Assembly (NCBI GenBank): GCA_028751875.1
Contig: CM054140.1
Coordinates: 49,824,671 to 49,888,670, forward strand
Origin: Rapana venosa
Lineage: Eukaryota > Mollusca > Gastropoda > Neogastropoda > Muricidae
DNA: 64,000 bases
Reading direction: 5' to 3'
The notes beneath the pieces were generated by a model. That model saw nothing but the letters and a program-made list of their open reading frames with translations. It had not been told where the DNA came from and did no database searches. The translations under genes and the position numbers were made by a program. Position 1 is the stretch's first letter, and the number at the start of each line of letters is the position of its first letter. Of the stretch, positions 54,361 to 64,000 are shown piece by piece.

Positions 54361-54699
54361 TAGGGAATCTATATTGTGATAAATCTTGCAAAGGAACAAA
54401 TCAAAGCACAATTGTTTGCAACAAACTACACACATATTCATAAATGAAATATACAAATATACTCAGGTGTATAAATATAGATGCATACCATGTTTCTGTC
54501 CCTGTCACACATAATTATACACACAAATACATTACATGCATGCACATGCACACGCACACACACACACTGCACTGAACATACAACATACACAATCATACGC
54601 ACACTCTCTCTCTCGTGCACACACACACCTCTCTCTGTGTCTCTGTCTCTCTTTGTGTCTGTCTCTGTCTGTCTGTCTCTCTCTCTCTGCTAAGCTTAC
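54136..54699. other. RNF220 intron
   Basis: Contains (AAT)n at 54330-54360 with an element F-like tail (to 54425), CA repeats (54540-54580) and CT tracts (54600-54690). Confidence 0.85.
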
Positions 54700-54798
54700 C
54701 TCTGGCACAGGTCTAAGGGGAGGTCATTGTCAGCACTGGAGGTGGAAGGCTCTCTGGAGGCTGTGGACTGGCCAGCAAACCTCACCCCTTCTTTTTCA
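54700..54798 (-). CDS. RNF220: RNF220 exon, Ser-rich linker
   Basis: EKEGVRFAGQSTASREPSTS followed by SADNDLPLDLCQ. This is a Ser/Thr-rich, probably disordered linker before the helical segment. Acceptor GGTTGCAG, donor AGAG|GTAAGC. It enters with 1 nt completing GG+T and leaves 2 nt. The identification rests mainly on exact phase agreement with both neighbours. Confidence 0.88.
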
Positions 54799-54822
54799 CT
54801 GCAACCAAATGTACCTCGTGAG

Positions 54823-54863
<41 letters not shown>

Positions 54864-54874
54864 TGTGTTGTGTG

Positions 54875-54985
54875 TTCCACAGCTAGAGCTTTGAGGTTCA
54901 CCTATAGTGAGCTTTTTGCATAGGCAACTGTTTATGCCCACCATTAAGGTAGCCACATTCCGACTGCAGGGATACACATTCATTT
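54875..54985 (-). repeat. SINE family B, 3' piece
   Basis: CTAGAGCTTTGAGGTTCACC, TTATGCCCACCATTAAGGTA and GCCACATTCCGACTGCAGGG match 31075-31170. Confidence 0.75.
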
Positions 54986-55741
54986 AATTTTCTTCCCTTT
55001 TAACCACCATCTTTATCTTTATCTAACTAGCAAAATTAAACTGGGATTTTAAAAAAGCGATGTATTTGACAGTATCCTAGGGATTTTTTGTAGTGGGATG
55101 TGCCACTGCCCAACAGTGTTTACAGCATGTGTCTCCTGTTTGCATACAAGACAGCCCTGTGTCCAGATGTTACAGAAACAACTGTTACACTGGACTCTCC
55201 CTGTTTTCTTCCGAATCCTTTTCCAACAACATTCCTTTTCTGCAAAATCTGGCCAGTAGTACTTCTACTACAATGCTGTCATGGATTCTCTCTTGTGATC
55301 TGCATGCACGCTGTACACAAATATGTCAGATGACCGTTTCATTCGTTGAAACCTCTTTAAGATAACATTTGATTTCTTTTCTTCCTTAAGTGATGTTTAA
55401 GCTACCCACCTGGCTGGGCTCGTTTGTCATGTCCATGACTGACCTGACTGCTCTCCTAATGCCTCTATGAAGCATTGGGGCACTGCACCTAAACTTGCAT
55501 GCAGTGTCTTCAGCTGCACAGAGCAGAGCCCGCTCCTCTCCAGGGGGCAGATTTGCATGCTGGGTATGTTTATGTCATCCCTGTCACTGGCTGTAACTGC
55601 CATTTCTTTGACTAAAAATGGAGTGATTTAAAAAAAAAAGTGTTTGCCAGATGCTATGTCTGTGTTTGTACACAAGATCTTGGTTGTAAGTGCTTGCAAA
55701 AATGTCATGTTACAGAGCTGTCCATCATCAAAAGAGGATTA

Positions 55742-55791
<50 letters not shown>

Positions 55792-55963
55792 TACATGCCC
55801 TGACACACCTATAGTTTATATCACTAAAAGGACATGCTCACTTCAAACTGATAAAATGTCGCAGCCCTTACCATTACACTTTGTAAGAATTTTTTTTTCT
55901 GTCTGCAGCCTACTGTCTTTTTCTTGTATTTTTAAACATTATAATCTGCAATGTTGTAATCAT

Positions 55964-56110
55964 TAAATCCTGTTCCGCTCTTCGTAAGAGCAGACCATTG
56001 TGTGCCGGTGGGAACAGATGACAAAATTTACAAAACTGTATACACACGGGGACTGGATGTAAAAAGCACACAAGTGCTTATTTCATTATCCTTGATATGA
56101 AATAATACAA
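55964..56110 (+). repeat. SINE family A, 3' half
   Basis: AAATCCTGTTCCGCTCTTCG, GTAAGAGCAGACCATTGTGT and GGGAACAGATGACAAAATTT precede the GGGGACTGGATGTAAAAAGC tail and an (AAATA)n end. Confidence 0.85.
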
Positions 56111-56212
56111 TAAAATAAAAAATAAATAAATAAAATAACACTTTTATTAGTTTGCTTTTTACTACCATGTATTTGTTAATTTTTATTATCACTGGTCTTG
56201 CAGTCTACTTAC

Positions 56213-56296
56213 CCAAGCACTGCTCCTCTCAATGCTATGCGCTCTCTGCTCTCCGCATCATCACAGGTCAGAGGTATCAGATCATTTTCTGTGAAT
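56213..56296 (-). CDS. RNF220: RNF220 exon
   Basis: Encodes FTENDLIPLTCDDAESRERI followed by ALRGAVL. The run of ND-IP-T then RE-ALRGAVL corresponds to the conserved region upstream of the linker in RNF220. I chose the acceptor GTGAAG at 56297-56299, not the CACAG eight bases downstream, because only it keeps the phase with the exon at 57607 (CA+A = Gln). Donor TTGG|GTAAGT, leaving 2 nt. Confidence 0.88.
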
Positions 56297-56374
56297 CTTC
56301 ACCAGGTTAAGGCAAAATAAGCTTTAAGTTTTGACGACTAACTGTATGAGAGATGTAGTAATAGCAGAAGGAAC

Positions 56375-56770
56375 GGTAGAAGCAGCAGTGGTGGTCGTAG
56401 TAGTAGTAGGGAGGAGGAGCAGCAGCAGCAGTAGCAATACAAGTAGTAGTAGTAGTAGTAGGAGCAGCAGCAGTACAAGTTGCAGCAGCAGCAGCAGCAA
56501 CAGCAGTAGCAGTAGTGGTAGCAGCAGCAACAGTTATAGTAAAAGTAGCAGCAGCAGCAACAGTAGTGGCAGTATTAGTAGTACAGTGGTAGTAGCAGAA
56601 GTAGAAGTTGTGGTATTCCAAGTTCCAAATACTTTATTATCTCAGAACAGAGATATTCCTTTAGTAGCAACAGCAGCAGTAATAACAGTAGTAGCAACAG
56701 TGCAAATGGCAGCAGAAGTAGTAGTAGTAGTGGAAGCTGCAGAAGCAGCAGCAGTGGCAAGAGCAAGAGA
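56375..56770. repeat. AGC/AGT trinucleotide tract
   Basis: About 400 bp of interrupted AGC, AGT and GTA triplets. The plus strand is open and Ser/Val-rich, and the minus strand is Leu/Thr-rich in other frames. These frames reflect the triplet repeat. Confidence 0.92.
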
Positions 56771-57476
56771 AATAAATGGTACCATGTTCTACGATATCCT
56801 TTACACAGTGATCTTCCTTACACAGCATTCTTTCCATGAGAACGCTGCCATCGGACAGTAAATTTGCTTACACATTTTCCTTCCAGAGATTAATTCAGAG
56901 ACAAAGAATGTGCATGCGTGCGTGCGTGTGTGCGTGTGTGTTTGTATGACAGTGCATGACTGTGAATATGTGTGTGTACACACAATGTTCATGGGTGCTT
57001 GTCAGTGTGAGAGCACACATTTGTGTATATGTGTGTGTGCTTGCATGCGAATGTGTGCATGACAATTCTGTGTGTAAGTTTTGTGTGTTCACACATGTGC
57101 ACACATGCCAAAGCATGTGCAAGTGTGTGTGTGTGAGAGAGAGAGAAAGACTATGTGTGTGCTTTGGGGTATATTGCATTTACTGCTTAAGGGTTATAAA
57201 TCCTAGAATAGCTTCAACTTTGTGTTAACTTATGGCTTCTAAGCATTAACAAACTATAACATGGTTGTCAACTTACTTATACCAACCACTTTGATATCTA
57301 TCACCATATCTGAAAATAATTTCCAATCACCTAATTATTTAATACATTGCATTTTTCAGAGACTTTCTTCATGTTGTATATTTGGCCTACACATCCTTTT
57401 ATGATAAGTAATGGCCTAAACATGATTAAATCATCGGAACAGAACCTCTCTCTGTCTCTGTCTGTCTGTCTCTCTT

Positions 57477-57575
57477 ATTTTACTTTATTATCATATATAT
57501 CCCTAAGGGTAGGGACTGGATGTAAAAAAGCACAAGGGTGCTTACTCATTATCCTCGAAATAAAAGAATTTGTCA
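57477..57575 (+). repeat. Element G / SINE-A tail
   Basis: TATATCCCTAAGGGTAGGGA precedes ACTGGATGTAAAAAAGCACA, TACTCATTATCCTCGAAATA and AAAGAATTTGTCATTGTC. The ATATCCCT word links it to element G and not to the SINE body. Confidence 0.8.
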
Positions 57576-57606
57576 TTGTCTGTCTGTCTCATGAAAGGAA
57601 GGATAC

Positions 57607-57688
57607 TGAGGTTTGCCGTACTCCTCTGAATCATCCCCATCCACATTCAGATCCTCGTCCTCTGACGTTCTCTTGCATGTCTGGAATC
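57607..57688 (-). CDS. RNF220: RNF220 exon, acidic segment
   Basis: FQTCKRTSEDEDLNVDGDDS followed by EEYGKP. The VDGDDSEEYG acidic motif is conserved in RNF220. Acceptor GGTGCAG; donor CCTCA|GTATCC, which is weaker than the others but the only one that keeps the frame. Enters with 2 nt, leaves 2 nt. Confidence 0.92.
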
Positions 57689-58452
57689 CTGCACCTGACC
57701 ATGGAAACAAAGAACAGTGTGTCCATCAAACACTGGAAACACAGAGAGAGAAACAGACAGTCAGACAGACAGACAGACAGAGAGAGAGAGAGAGCGATAG
57801 AGGGAGAGTGAGGGAGAGAGGGAGGGGGGGAGAGAAAGAGGTAGAGAGAGGGAGCGAGGGGCGACAGAGAGAGGGAAGGGGGTGGGGTGAAATGCGCACT
57901 GACAACAAGACAGAAGATCAATAGACAGAAGAAAAACAGAAGGGACGAGTTACAGAAGCCCCTAAGAAAGGCACACGCATGCACACACACATCCTATTCA
58001 CCTGCCTACTCACAACCTCCACCATCCACCACCACCACCACCACTCAAAACAAACACTCTCACGACAAGTCTTTTGACAATAATCAACACACACAAACAC
58101 ACACGACAAGTCTTTTGACAATAATCAACACTTTCAACAAACTCATTCCCTCTCCACCTACCGCCACCTCCCCCCCAAAAAAAACCAACAACATCCACAC
58201 ACATCTCTTCCCTTCCTCTACACCCGCGCGTTCTGACAAGACTGACTGAAAAGAGAAAGAACACACAGATACACACACACACACACAGAGGCACAGATTC
58301 ACACACAACGACACACACTCACACATTAAACAGTAGCGTACTCTTTCAGAGCTGGGTGGTCCTGTCTGCCCCACCCTGACAAGGCAGTGACAGACCTGAA
58401 CTCCTCTGACAACATTAAAGGGGTGTGAGCCACCCACTGCAGCAGGACCTAC
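57689..58452. other. RNF220 intron
   Basis: (GACA)n and (GA)n at 57735-57870. A nearly exact ~30-bp direct repeat containing CACGACAAGTCTTTTGACAA occurs twice, at 58060-58090 and 58099-58129. A CA run lies at 58262-58325. Confidence 0.85.
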
Positions 58453-58605
58453 CTGCCAGACCCCCAGGCAGAAGAGGGGTGGCTCGGATACGGGTGGATC
58501 CACCCCAAGTGTATTCCTCGTACTGCTCTCCCCCATCTCCCTCCACGTCCACCGCCTCCTCCTCCCCCTCCCCCTGACGCTGCTGCACGAGCAAAGCATG
58601 GGCAT
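58453..58605 (-). CDS. RNF220: RNF220 exon, most 5' exon found in the window
   Basis: [20 protein letters not shown] is followed by a Gly/Glu stretch, then [20 protein letters not shown] and PGGLAG. EEYTW-G-TR-RA is a conserved RNF220 motif. Acceptor CCTAAAG, donor GGCAG|GTAGGT. It enters with 2 nt, so at least one further coding exon lies upstream; I could not find it between 58606 and 64000. Confidence 0.9.
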
Positions 58606-58620
58606 CTTTAGGACAACAAG

Positions 58621-58665
<45 letters not shown>

Positions 58666-59019
58666 GTGTGTGCGCGTGCGTGTGTGTGCGCGTGCGCGTG
58701 TGTGTGTATGTGTGCATGCATGCATGTATGCGTGTGTGTGTAATTGTCAGTACGCATGTAATAATGTGTTTTGCGAGCTCATAGCCAAACACGCGACTGC
58801 GCATGCACCTTATATGTATGCATGAATGACGTATAAAAGGCTGATACTTGCCCATACGTACACCCCAAAACGAAAGCAAACACACCAACGTGCACGCACG
58901 GTTTTGATTTGCAACTTTAAAAAAAAAATCCAACAAATACATTCAATTTACATTTCGAGGTCTGTTCTGCGGTTGACAATACAGGCTGGTATGAAAAACC
59001 TGGTGACAAACCTGGACTG
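58606..59019. other. Probable RNF220 intron, unassigned part
   Basis: A GT/GC microsatellite (58622-58740) directly precedes the RNF220 acceptor on the minus strand (CA/GC-rich when read that way). The remainder is unrecognised. Confidence 0.5.
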
Positions 59020-60264
59020 GTGAAAAACCAAGCGGGAAAACTCCTGGCAGAAGAACAAGCCGGCTTTAGACCAAAACGCAGCACAATGGAACAAATTTTC
59101 AATCTGAGAATTCTGACAGAGAAACATCTCCAACACCAAAAAGACTTGTATCACAATTTCATAGACTTCAAAAAGGCCTTTGACAGGGTATGGCATGACG
59201 GCCTCTGGCAAGTACTCAGGCACTTCAACATTGACAACTGCCTCATTGAAGTCATCAAGGCACTACGAGAACGCAAGAAGTGCAGTTTTCATGAACAATC
59301 ACATGGGCGAGTTCTTCAAGACCACGGTTGGGGTCCGTCAGGGCTGCCTTCTCTCACCTGTACTTTTCAACCTCTTCCTCAAAAACATCATGACAGAGAC
59401 ACTGCAAAACCACCACACTTCCATCTCCATTGGTGGAAGACCCCTTTGCAACCTCAGATTTGCAGATGACATTGACCTCATGGGCGGCAGCAAACAAGAA
59501 CTGCAAAACCTCACAGATAGTCTATCAGATCGAGCGAGCGCATACGGCATGGAAGTCAGGACAGAGAAATCAAAGATCATGGTCAACAGCGCTAGTAATG
59601 ACAGCACGGAAATAAAGATGAATGGAGAAATACTGACAGAGGTGAGCCAATTCAAATACTTAGGCTCTATCCTAACAAAAGATGGCACACAAAACAATGA
59701 AGTGAAAGCTCGCATTGCAACAGCAACATCTGCTCTAGCCAGACTCGAGAGGATCATCAGAAGCAACAACATCAGCTTCTGCACCAAATATCACCTCTAC
59801 AAATCCCTCGTGATATCTATCCTCCTATATGGCTGTGAATCATGGACCCTGTCAGCAGAGCTAGGGAGGAGAATCCAAGCATTCGAGAACAAGTGCCACA
59901 GAAGACTCCTCAAAATATCATACAAAGAACACAAGACCAACAACTATGTGAAAGAAGAAATCAAAAAGCGTGTGGGCCCCCAAGAACCTCTGCTCTCCAC
60001 CATAAAGAGGAGAAAACTGATGTGGTTTGGTCACACCACAAGACACAACACCTTAGCAAAAACCATCTTGCAGGGAACGGTTGAAGGCAAGAGAAGAAGA
60101 GGCCGCCAAAAGAAATCATGAGTTGACAACATCAAAGACTGGATCGCTCAACCCCTGAAACACCTTCTACGAGCCACACAGGATCGTGAAGCATGGAAAA
60201 AGATCTCTGTTGCGTCTTCTCTCATGTCCCCCCTACGTCCTTTGGGACATGGGACTGACTGGTG
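59020..60264 (+). mobile_element. LINE fragment 1, reverse transcriptase (broken)
   Basis: Readings give AEEQAGFRPKRSTMEQIF (RT fingers), DFKKAFDRVWHDGLW (catalytic Asp region), GVRQGCLLSPVLFNLF and FADDIDLMGG (FADD, the two catalytic Asp), then a thumb (FKYLGSILTKDG, YGCESWTLS) and a KRRRGRQKK C-terminal end. It is 5' truncated, with no endonuclease domain. A frameshift near 59260 separates the first part from the FADD part. TGA at 60119 interrupts the C-terminus, whose reading continues to TGA at 60262-60264. This is a non-LTR element; clade not resolved by eye. It lies antisense to RNF220. Confidence 0.9.
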
Positions 60265-61470
60265 AATGTATACAACTGTGCCTGGGGAATGTATACAACT
60301 ATGCCTGGTGAATGTATACAACTGTGCCTGGTGAATGTATACAACATACCTGGTGAATGTATACAACTGTGCCTGGGGAATGTATACAACTATGCCTGGT
60401 GAACATATACAACTATGCCTGGTGAATGTATACAAATACCTGGTGGATGTATACAACTATGCCTGGTGGATGTATACAACTATGCCTGGTGGATGTATAC
60501 AACTATACCTGGTAAATGTATACAACTATGCCTGGTGAATGTATACAACATACCTGGTGGATGTATACAACTATGCCTGGTGGATGTATACAACTATGCC
60601 TGGTGAATGTATACAACTATGCCTGGTCAATGAATACAACTATACCTGGTAAATGTATACAACTATACCTGGTGGATGCATACAACTATGCCTGGTGAAT
60701 GTATACAACTATGCCTGGTGAATGTATACAACTATGCCTGGTCAATGAATACAACTATGCCTGGTCAATGTATACAACTATACCTGGTGAATGTATACAA
60801 CTATGCCTAGTGGATGTATACAACCATGCCTAGTGGATGTATACAACTATGCCTGGTGAATGTATACAACTATGCCTGGTGAATGTATACAACATACCTG
60901 GTGAATGTATACAACTATGCCTGGTGGATGTATACAACTATGCCTGGTCAATGAATACAACTATGCCTGGTGGGTGTATACAACTATACCTGGTAAATGT
61001 ATACAACTATGCCTGGTGAATGTATACAACTATGCCTGGTGAATGTATACAACATACCTGGTGAATGTATACAACTATACCTGGTGAATGTATACAACTA
61101 TACCTGGTGGATGTATACAACTATGCCTGGTGGATGTATACAACTATGCCTGGTGGGTGTATACAACTATGCCTGGTGAATGTATACAACTATGCCTGGT
61201 GGATGTATACAACTATGCCTGGTGGGTGTATACAACTATGCCTGGTGGGTGTATACAACTATGCCTGGTGAATGTATACAACTATGCATGGTGAATGTAT
61301 ACAACTATGCCTGGTGGATGTATACAACTATGCCTGGTGGATGCATACAACATACCTGGTGAATGTATACAACTATACCTGGTGAATGTATACAACTATA
61401 TGCCTGGTGAATGTATACAAATATGCATGGTGAATGTATACAAGTATGCCTGGTGAATGTATACAACTAT
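60255..61470 (+). repeat. 23-bp minisatellite fused to the LINE 3' end
   Basis: About 52 copies of a unit containing TGGTGAATGTATACAACTAT and then GCC, with variants GTGGATG, GTGGGTG, TCAATGAAT, and short copies missing CTATG (ACATACC). The first unit begins within the last codons of the LINE reading, whose TGA is the TGA of TGGTGAATG. Since 23 is not a multiple of three, plus-strand frames rotate between units and remain open for only about 60 codons at a time. Confidence 0.95.
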
Positions 61471-62058
61471 TCCCGTTTGCTAGACTCAAGAGCTGTGATG
61501 TCTGAATCAATTATGTTGTAATTAGGAATGCTAATGAGATCGTCTGTTATGCTAGAATCAAGTTGAGTTTCACTTTTACCTACAGATGGATAGGGGGTGA
61601 GACGATTGCTCTAGAAGCAAGGAAATCTCTGACAATAATTATAATTGGTTAGATAAGTGGTACACTTTCAGATGTCCGACAAAGGCCTGGAGAAATTGAA
61701 ATCTTTACAGAGAGATGATCAAACCATGTTGAGTAACGAGTAAAAGTAAAACCAGGAAAATGGCAAACATATTCTAGAAAAAAAAATCCCTATAGAATGA
61801 TATGTTCAATAAAAAATGAATTTTCGTCTGAACAATATACATAGAAGTATTAACTAAAAATGAGATATGTGAACAACTCGACAAGCTAATAAACAAAATT
61901 TCTGGAGTGTTTAGTCTCAGACCATGTGTTTAACACAGTCTGCAAAAGTTAATACCCAGGTATACACTAACAGAACACTAGGTCGATCAACAGTGAGTAA
62001 GAATATTTCAGTCTCAAAATACTTGAATCACACTATACGTGGGACTGTCTACGATTAA
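61471..62058. other. Unassigned DNA
   Basis: AT-rich; no gene or known repeat recognised. Confidence 0.4.
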
Positions 62059-62126
62059 CGAGAGAGAGAGAGAGAGAGGGAGAGAGAGGCAGACAGAGAG
62101 AGAGAGACAGACAGACAGAGAGATAG
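62059..62126. repeat. GA / GACA microsatellite
   Basis: (GA)n with GACAGACA insertions. Confidence 0.9.
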
Positions 62127-62465
62127 ATTTATAGTCAGTTATTCAAGAGTTCTTCCTTACCCATTCAGCAGTCATTCATCGATCATTTGATCAACAATTC
62201 ATCTACCGAGTGTACAGAATTATGATGAACAAAAAAGAGGAGAAAATAACATTTTTCTACATTTTTATAGGCTCAAATGCAAAGTTCAGTCCACAGCAGC
62301 TTTTGTCTCCCTCATCAAAACGGTGTGATGGAATTTATATTTCCATTTGTGGAAAACGCTAATTCAATTAGAAACAACAAGTACCCCTCGAGTAATTAAC
62401 CATCTGCTAGCTGAGCCAAGCAAACTCTAAGGCCTTGTATTTCTCGGACTTCAATGAACAGAACA
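62127..62465. other. Unassigned DNA
   Basis: Nothing recognised. Confidence 0.4.
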
Positions 62466-62527
62466 AAGGTTGACGGTGGATGAACTAAGTCTAAAGGTTG
62501 ACGGCAGATTAACTAAGTCTAAGGTTG
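62466..62527 (+). repeat. 31-bp repeat units upstream of LINE 2
   Basis: AGGTTGACGGTGGATGAACT, AAGTCTAAAGGTTGACGGC and AGATTAACTAAGTCTAAGG are two to three units of the same array found after 63400, so LINE 2 is bracketed by the minisatellite. Confidence 0.85.
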
Positions 62528-63392
62528 GCGGTGACTGGATAATGCGGCAGGCCACAGCAGGCAGGAGAACCAGCATACAGTGGACCCTCATGAAGCAGCT
62601 GGAAGACCTGGACTTCACAGACGACATCAGCCTTCTCTCCCACAGGCAACAAGACAAACAAGAGCTCTGTCGTGTTGCTGACGAAGCTGAAAAGACTGGC
62701 CTCCAAATCAACAACGGGAAGACGGAGGTCATGAGGGTGAACAACAAAACACATGACCCAGTGCGACTGCAGCAAGAAACCATCAAAGAAGTCAGCAAGT
62801 TTATTTACCTGGGCAGTGTCATCAGTAAAGATGGGGGAACAGATGAAGACATCAAGTGCCGAATCAACAAAGCCCGTCACGCCTTCAACACCCTTCGGCC
62901 AATTTGGAGGTCAACAGCCCTCTCATTTCAAAACAAGATTCTGATCTACAACACCAATGTCAAATCGGTCCTACTTTATGACTCAGAAACCTGGCGGGAA
63001 ACAAAAACCAACACCCACAAACTCCAGTCATTTACCAACAAATGCCTCAGGAACATCCTCAACATCAGGTGGCCGGAAGTCACATCCAACAAACAACTGT
63101 GGGACAGGACCAGACAAACCCCAATCGAGTCCATTATTAAACAAAGGAAGTGGGGATGGATCGGCCATACACTCGCAAGCCTGCGTCAAATGTCACCAGG
63201 CAGGCCCTTGACTGGAATCCACAAGGGAAGCGGAAAGTCGGTCGACCAAAACAGACCTGGCGCAGAAGTGTCGAGGAAGAAACGAAGAAAGCTGGAATGA
63301 CATGGGCCGAGCTGAAAAGGATCTCCCAAAACCGAGTTCGTTGGAGGGGTGTTGTTGCAGCCCTATGTTCCCCAAGGAACCAAGAGGCATAA
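62528..63392 (+). mobile_element. LINE fragment 2, reverse transcriptase C-terminal part
   Basis: Begins [20 protein letters not shown], then [15 protein letters not shown], the catalytic box with FTDD where FADD or YADD is usual. The thumb ([25 protein letters not shown]), [14 protein letters not shown] and KWGWIGHTL follow. One frameshift near 63174 is followed by [20 protein letters not shown] and WRGVVAALCSPRNQEA, ending TAA at 63390-63392. The 5' half, with the first catalytic Asp and any endonuclease, is missing. It differs clearly from LINE 1, so two families are present. Confidence 0.9.
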
Positions 63393-63399
63393 GTCAAGT

Positions 63400-64000
63400 A
63401 TGTCAAGGTTGACGGTGGTGATTAACTAAGTCTAAAGGCTGACGGTGGTGGATTAAATAAGTCTAAAGGTTGACTGTAGTGGATTAACTAAGTCTAAAGG
63501 CTGACGGTGGTGGGTTAACTAAGTCTCAAGGCTGACGGTGGTGGATTAACTAAGTCTAAAGGCTGACGGTGGTGGATTAAATAAGTCTAAAGGTTGACTG
63601 TAGTGGATTAACTAAGTCTAAAGGTTGACGGTGGTGGATTAACTAAGTCTAAAGGCTGACGGTGGTGGATTAACTAAGTCTAAAGGTTGACTGTAGTAGA
63701 TTAACTAAGTCTCAAGGCTGACGGTGGTGGATTAACTAAGTCTCAAGGCTGACGGTGGTGATTAACTAAGTCTAAAGGCTGACGGTGGTGGATTAACTAA
63801 GTCTCAAGGCTGACGGTGGTGGATTAACTAAGTCTAAAGGTTGACGGTGGTGATTAACTAAGTCTAAAGGCTGACGGTGGTGGATTAAATAAGTCTAAAG
63901 GCTGACGGTGGTGGGTTAACTAAGTCTAAAGGCTGACGGTGGATTAACTAAGTCTCAAGGCTGACGGTGGTGGATTAAATAAGTCTAAAGGTTGACTGTA
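63400..64000 (+). repeat. 31-bp minisatellite running to the window end
   Basis: About 19-20 copies of a unit containing AACTAAGTCTAAAGGCTGAC and then GGTGGTGGATT. Variants are AAATAAG, TCTCAAGG, TTGACTGTAGT and units lacking GGT. The variants recur in groups, showing higher-order duplication. The array continues past the window. Confidence 0.95.

Larger units (their letters stand above)
54799..56212. other. RNF220 intron
   Basis: A GT run (54826-54866) near the acceptor, a minus-strand SINE-B 3' piece (54875-54985), about 750 bp of unassigned DNA, a CA run (55750-55790) and a truncated SINE-A (55964-56110, plus). Confidence 0.85.
56297..57606. other. RNF220 intron
   Basis: An (AGC/AGT)n tract (56375-56770), a GT-rich stretch (56915-57160), about 270 bp of unassigned DNA and a SINE-A / element G tail (57477-57575, plus). 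Confidence 0.85.
52770..58605 (-). other. RNF220: RNF220-type E3 ubiquitin ligase gene, 3' part
   Basis: Six minus-strand exons join in phase into 677 nt, ending in a RING finger and the very C-terminus PQCNTITSPSDLRRIFL. That ending is the RNF220 signature. Known RNF220 proteins are RING E3 ligases that act on nuclear targets such as Sin3B and Gli factors and work with ZC4H2 in neural patterning; this role is from knowledge of the family. Upstream exons should lie beyond 58605, across the LINE region or outside the window. Introns are about 0.6-1.3 kb and rich in microsatellites. The gene converges with the rhomboid gene. Confidence 0.92.

Noticed and set aside
56331..56861. Ser-rich 176-codon frame and Leu/Thr-rich frames opposite
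   Set aside because: They are translations of an AGC/AGT triplet tract inside an intron.
60255..61470. CRISPR-like array
   Set aside because: Units are contiguous 23-mers with no unique spacers, in animal DNA and joined to a LINE.
1..64000. Viral or bacterial origin, operons, ribosome-binding sites
   Set aside because: The genes have spliceosomal introns and animal-type domain architecture, and the repeats are retroposons and microsatellites typical of an animal nuclear genome.

Overview
This window is animal nuclear DNA, most likely from a mollusc and probably a gastropod. Its genes are split by canonical GT/AG introns. It is saturated with microsatellites and minisatellites, carries tRNA-derived SINEs and several decayed LINEs, and shows no operons or ribosome-binding sites. 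The placement in gastropods rests on the style of the repeats and is an inference.

Layout. Positions 1-23,800 hold no gene I can support. They contain long CT/GT/GA/CA tracts, a 3.5 kb minisatellite of about 39 bp units (3985-7500), a second minisatellite (8586-9150), a 19-bp array (9605-9750), LINE remnants on the minus strand (10905-11815, 17497-17668), SINE copies, and a cluster of related modules (19376-21950).

Positions 23,876-41,094 (plus strand) carry a complete rhomboid intramembrane protease gene. I assembled it from ten coding exons whose splice phases all close, giving 555 residues. The parts in order are a long charged N-terminus, one EF-hand, and a seven-helix rhomboid core with GASGG (catalytic Ser386) and AHVGG (catalytic His468). 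Its introns hold SINEs, a LINE fragment, poly-C runs and minisatellites. The exon carrying the catalytic histidine is preceded by five extra tandem copies of its own splice acceptor and first 25 bases. All are in the same reading frame and fall inside transmembrane helix 5.

Positions 41,095-52,500 are non-coding: short tandem arrays, SINE pieces, and a 1.58 kb candidate DNA transposon with terminal inverted repeats (44732-46313).

Positions 52,770-58,605 (minus strand) carry the last six coding exons of an RNF220-type RING E3 ubiquitin ligase, 224 residues, with all phases consistent. The 5' exons lie beyond 58,605 or outside the window. One of its introns contains decayed partial copies of the two RING exons.

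Positions 59,020-64,000 contain two 5'-truncated LINE reverse transcriptase fragments on the plus strand, each joined to a minisatellite (23-bp units at 60255-61470; 31-bp units at 62466-62527 and 63400 to the window end).

The two host genes converge (rhomboid on plus, RNF220 on minus) across about 11 kb of repeats. Nothing in the sequence suggests that they act together. The repeats do form a network. One SINE family (about 18 pieces, tRNA head) shares its 3' tail with a longer element at 645-1236 and 19245-19860. A second SINE joins a tRNA-like head to a 5S rRNA-like promoter. A third and a fourth family have their own tRNA-like heads.
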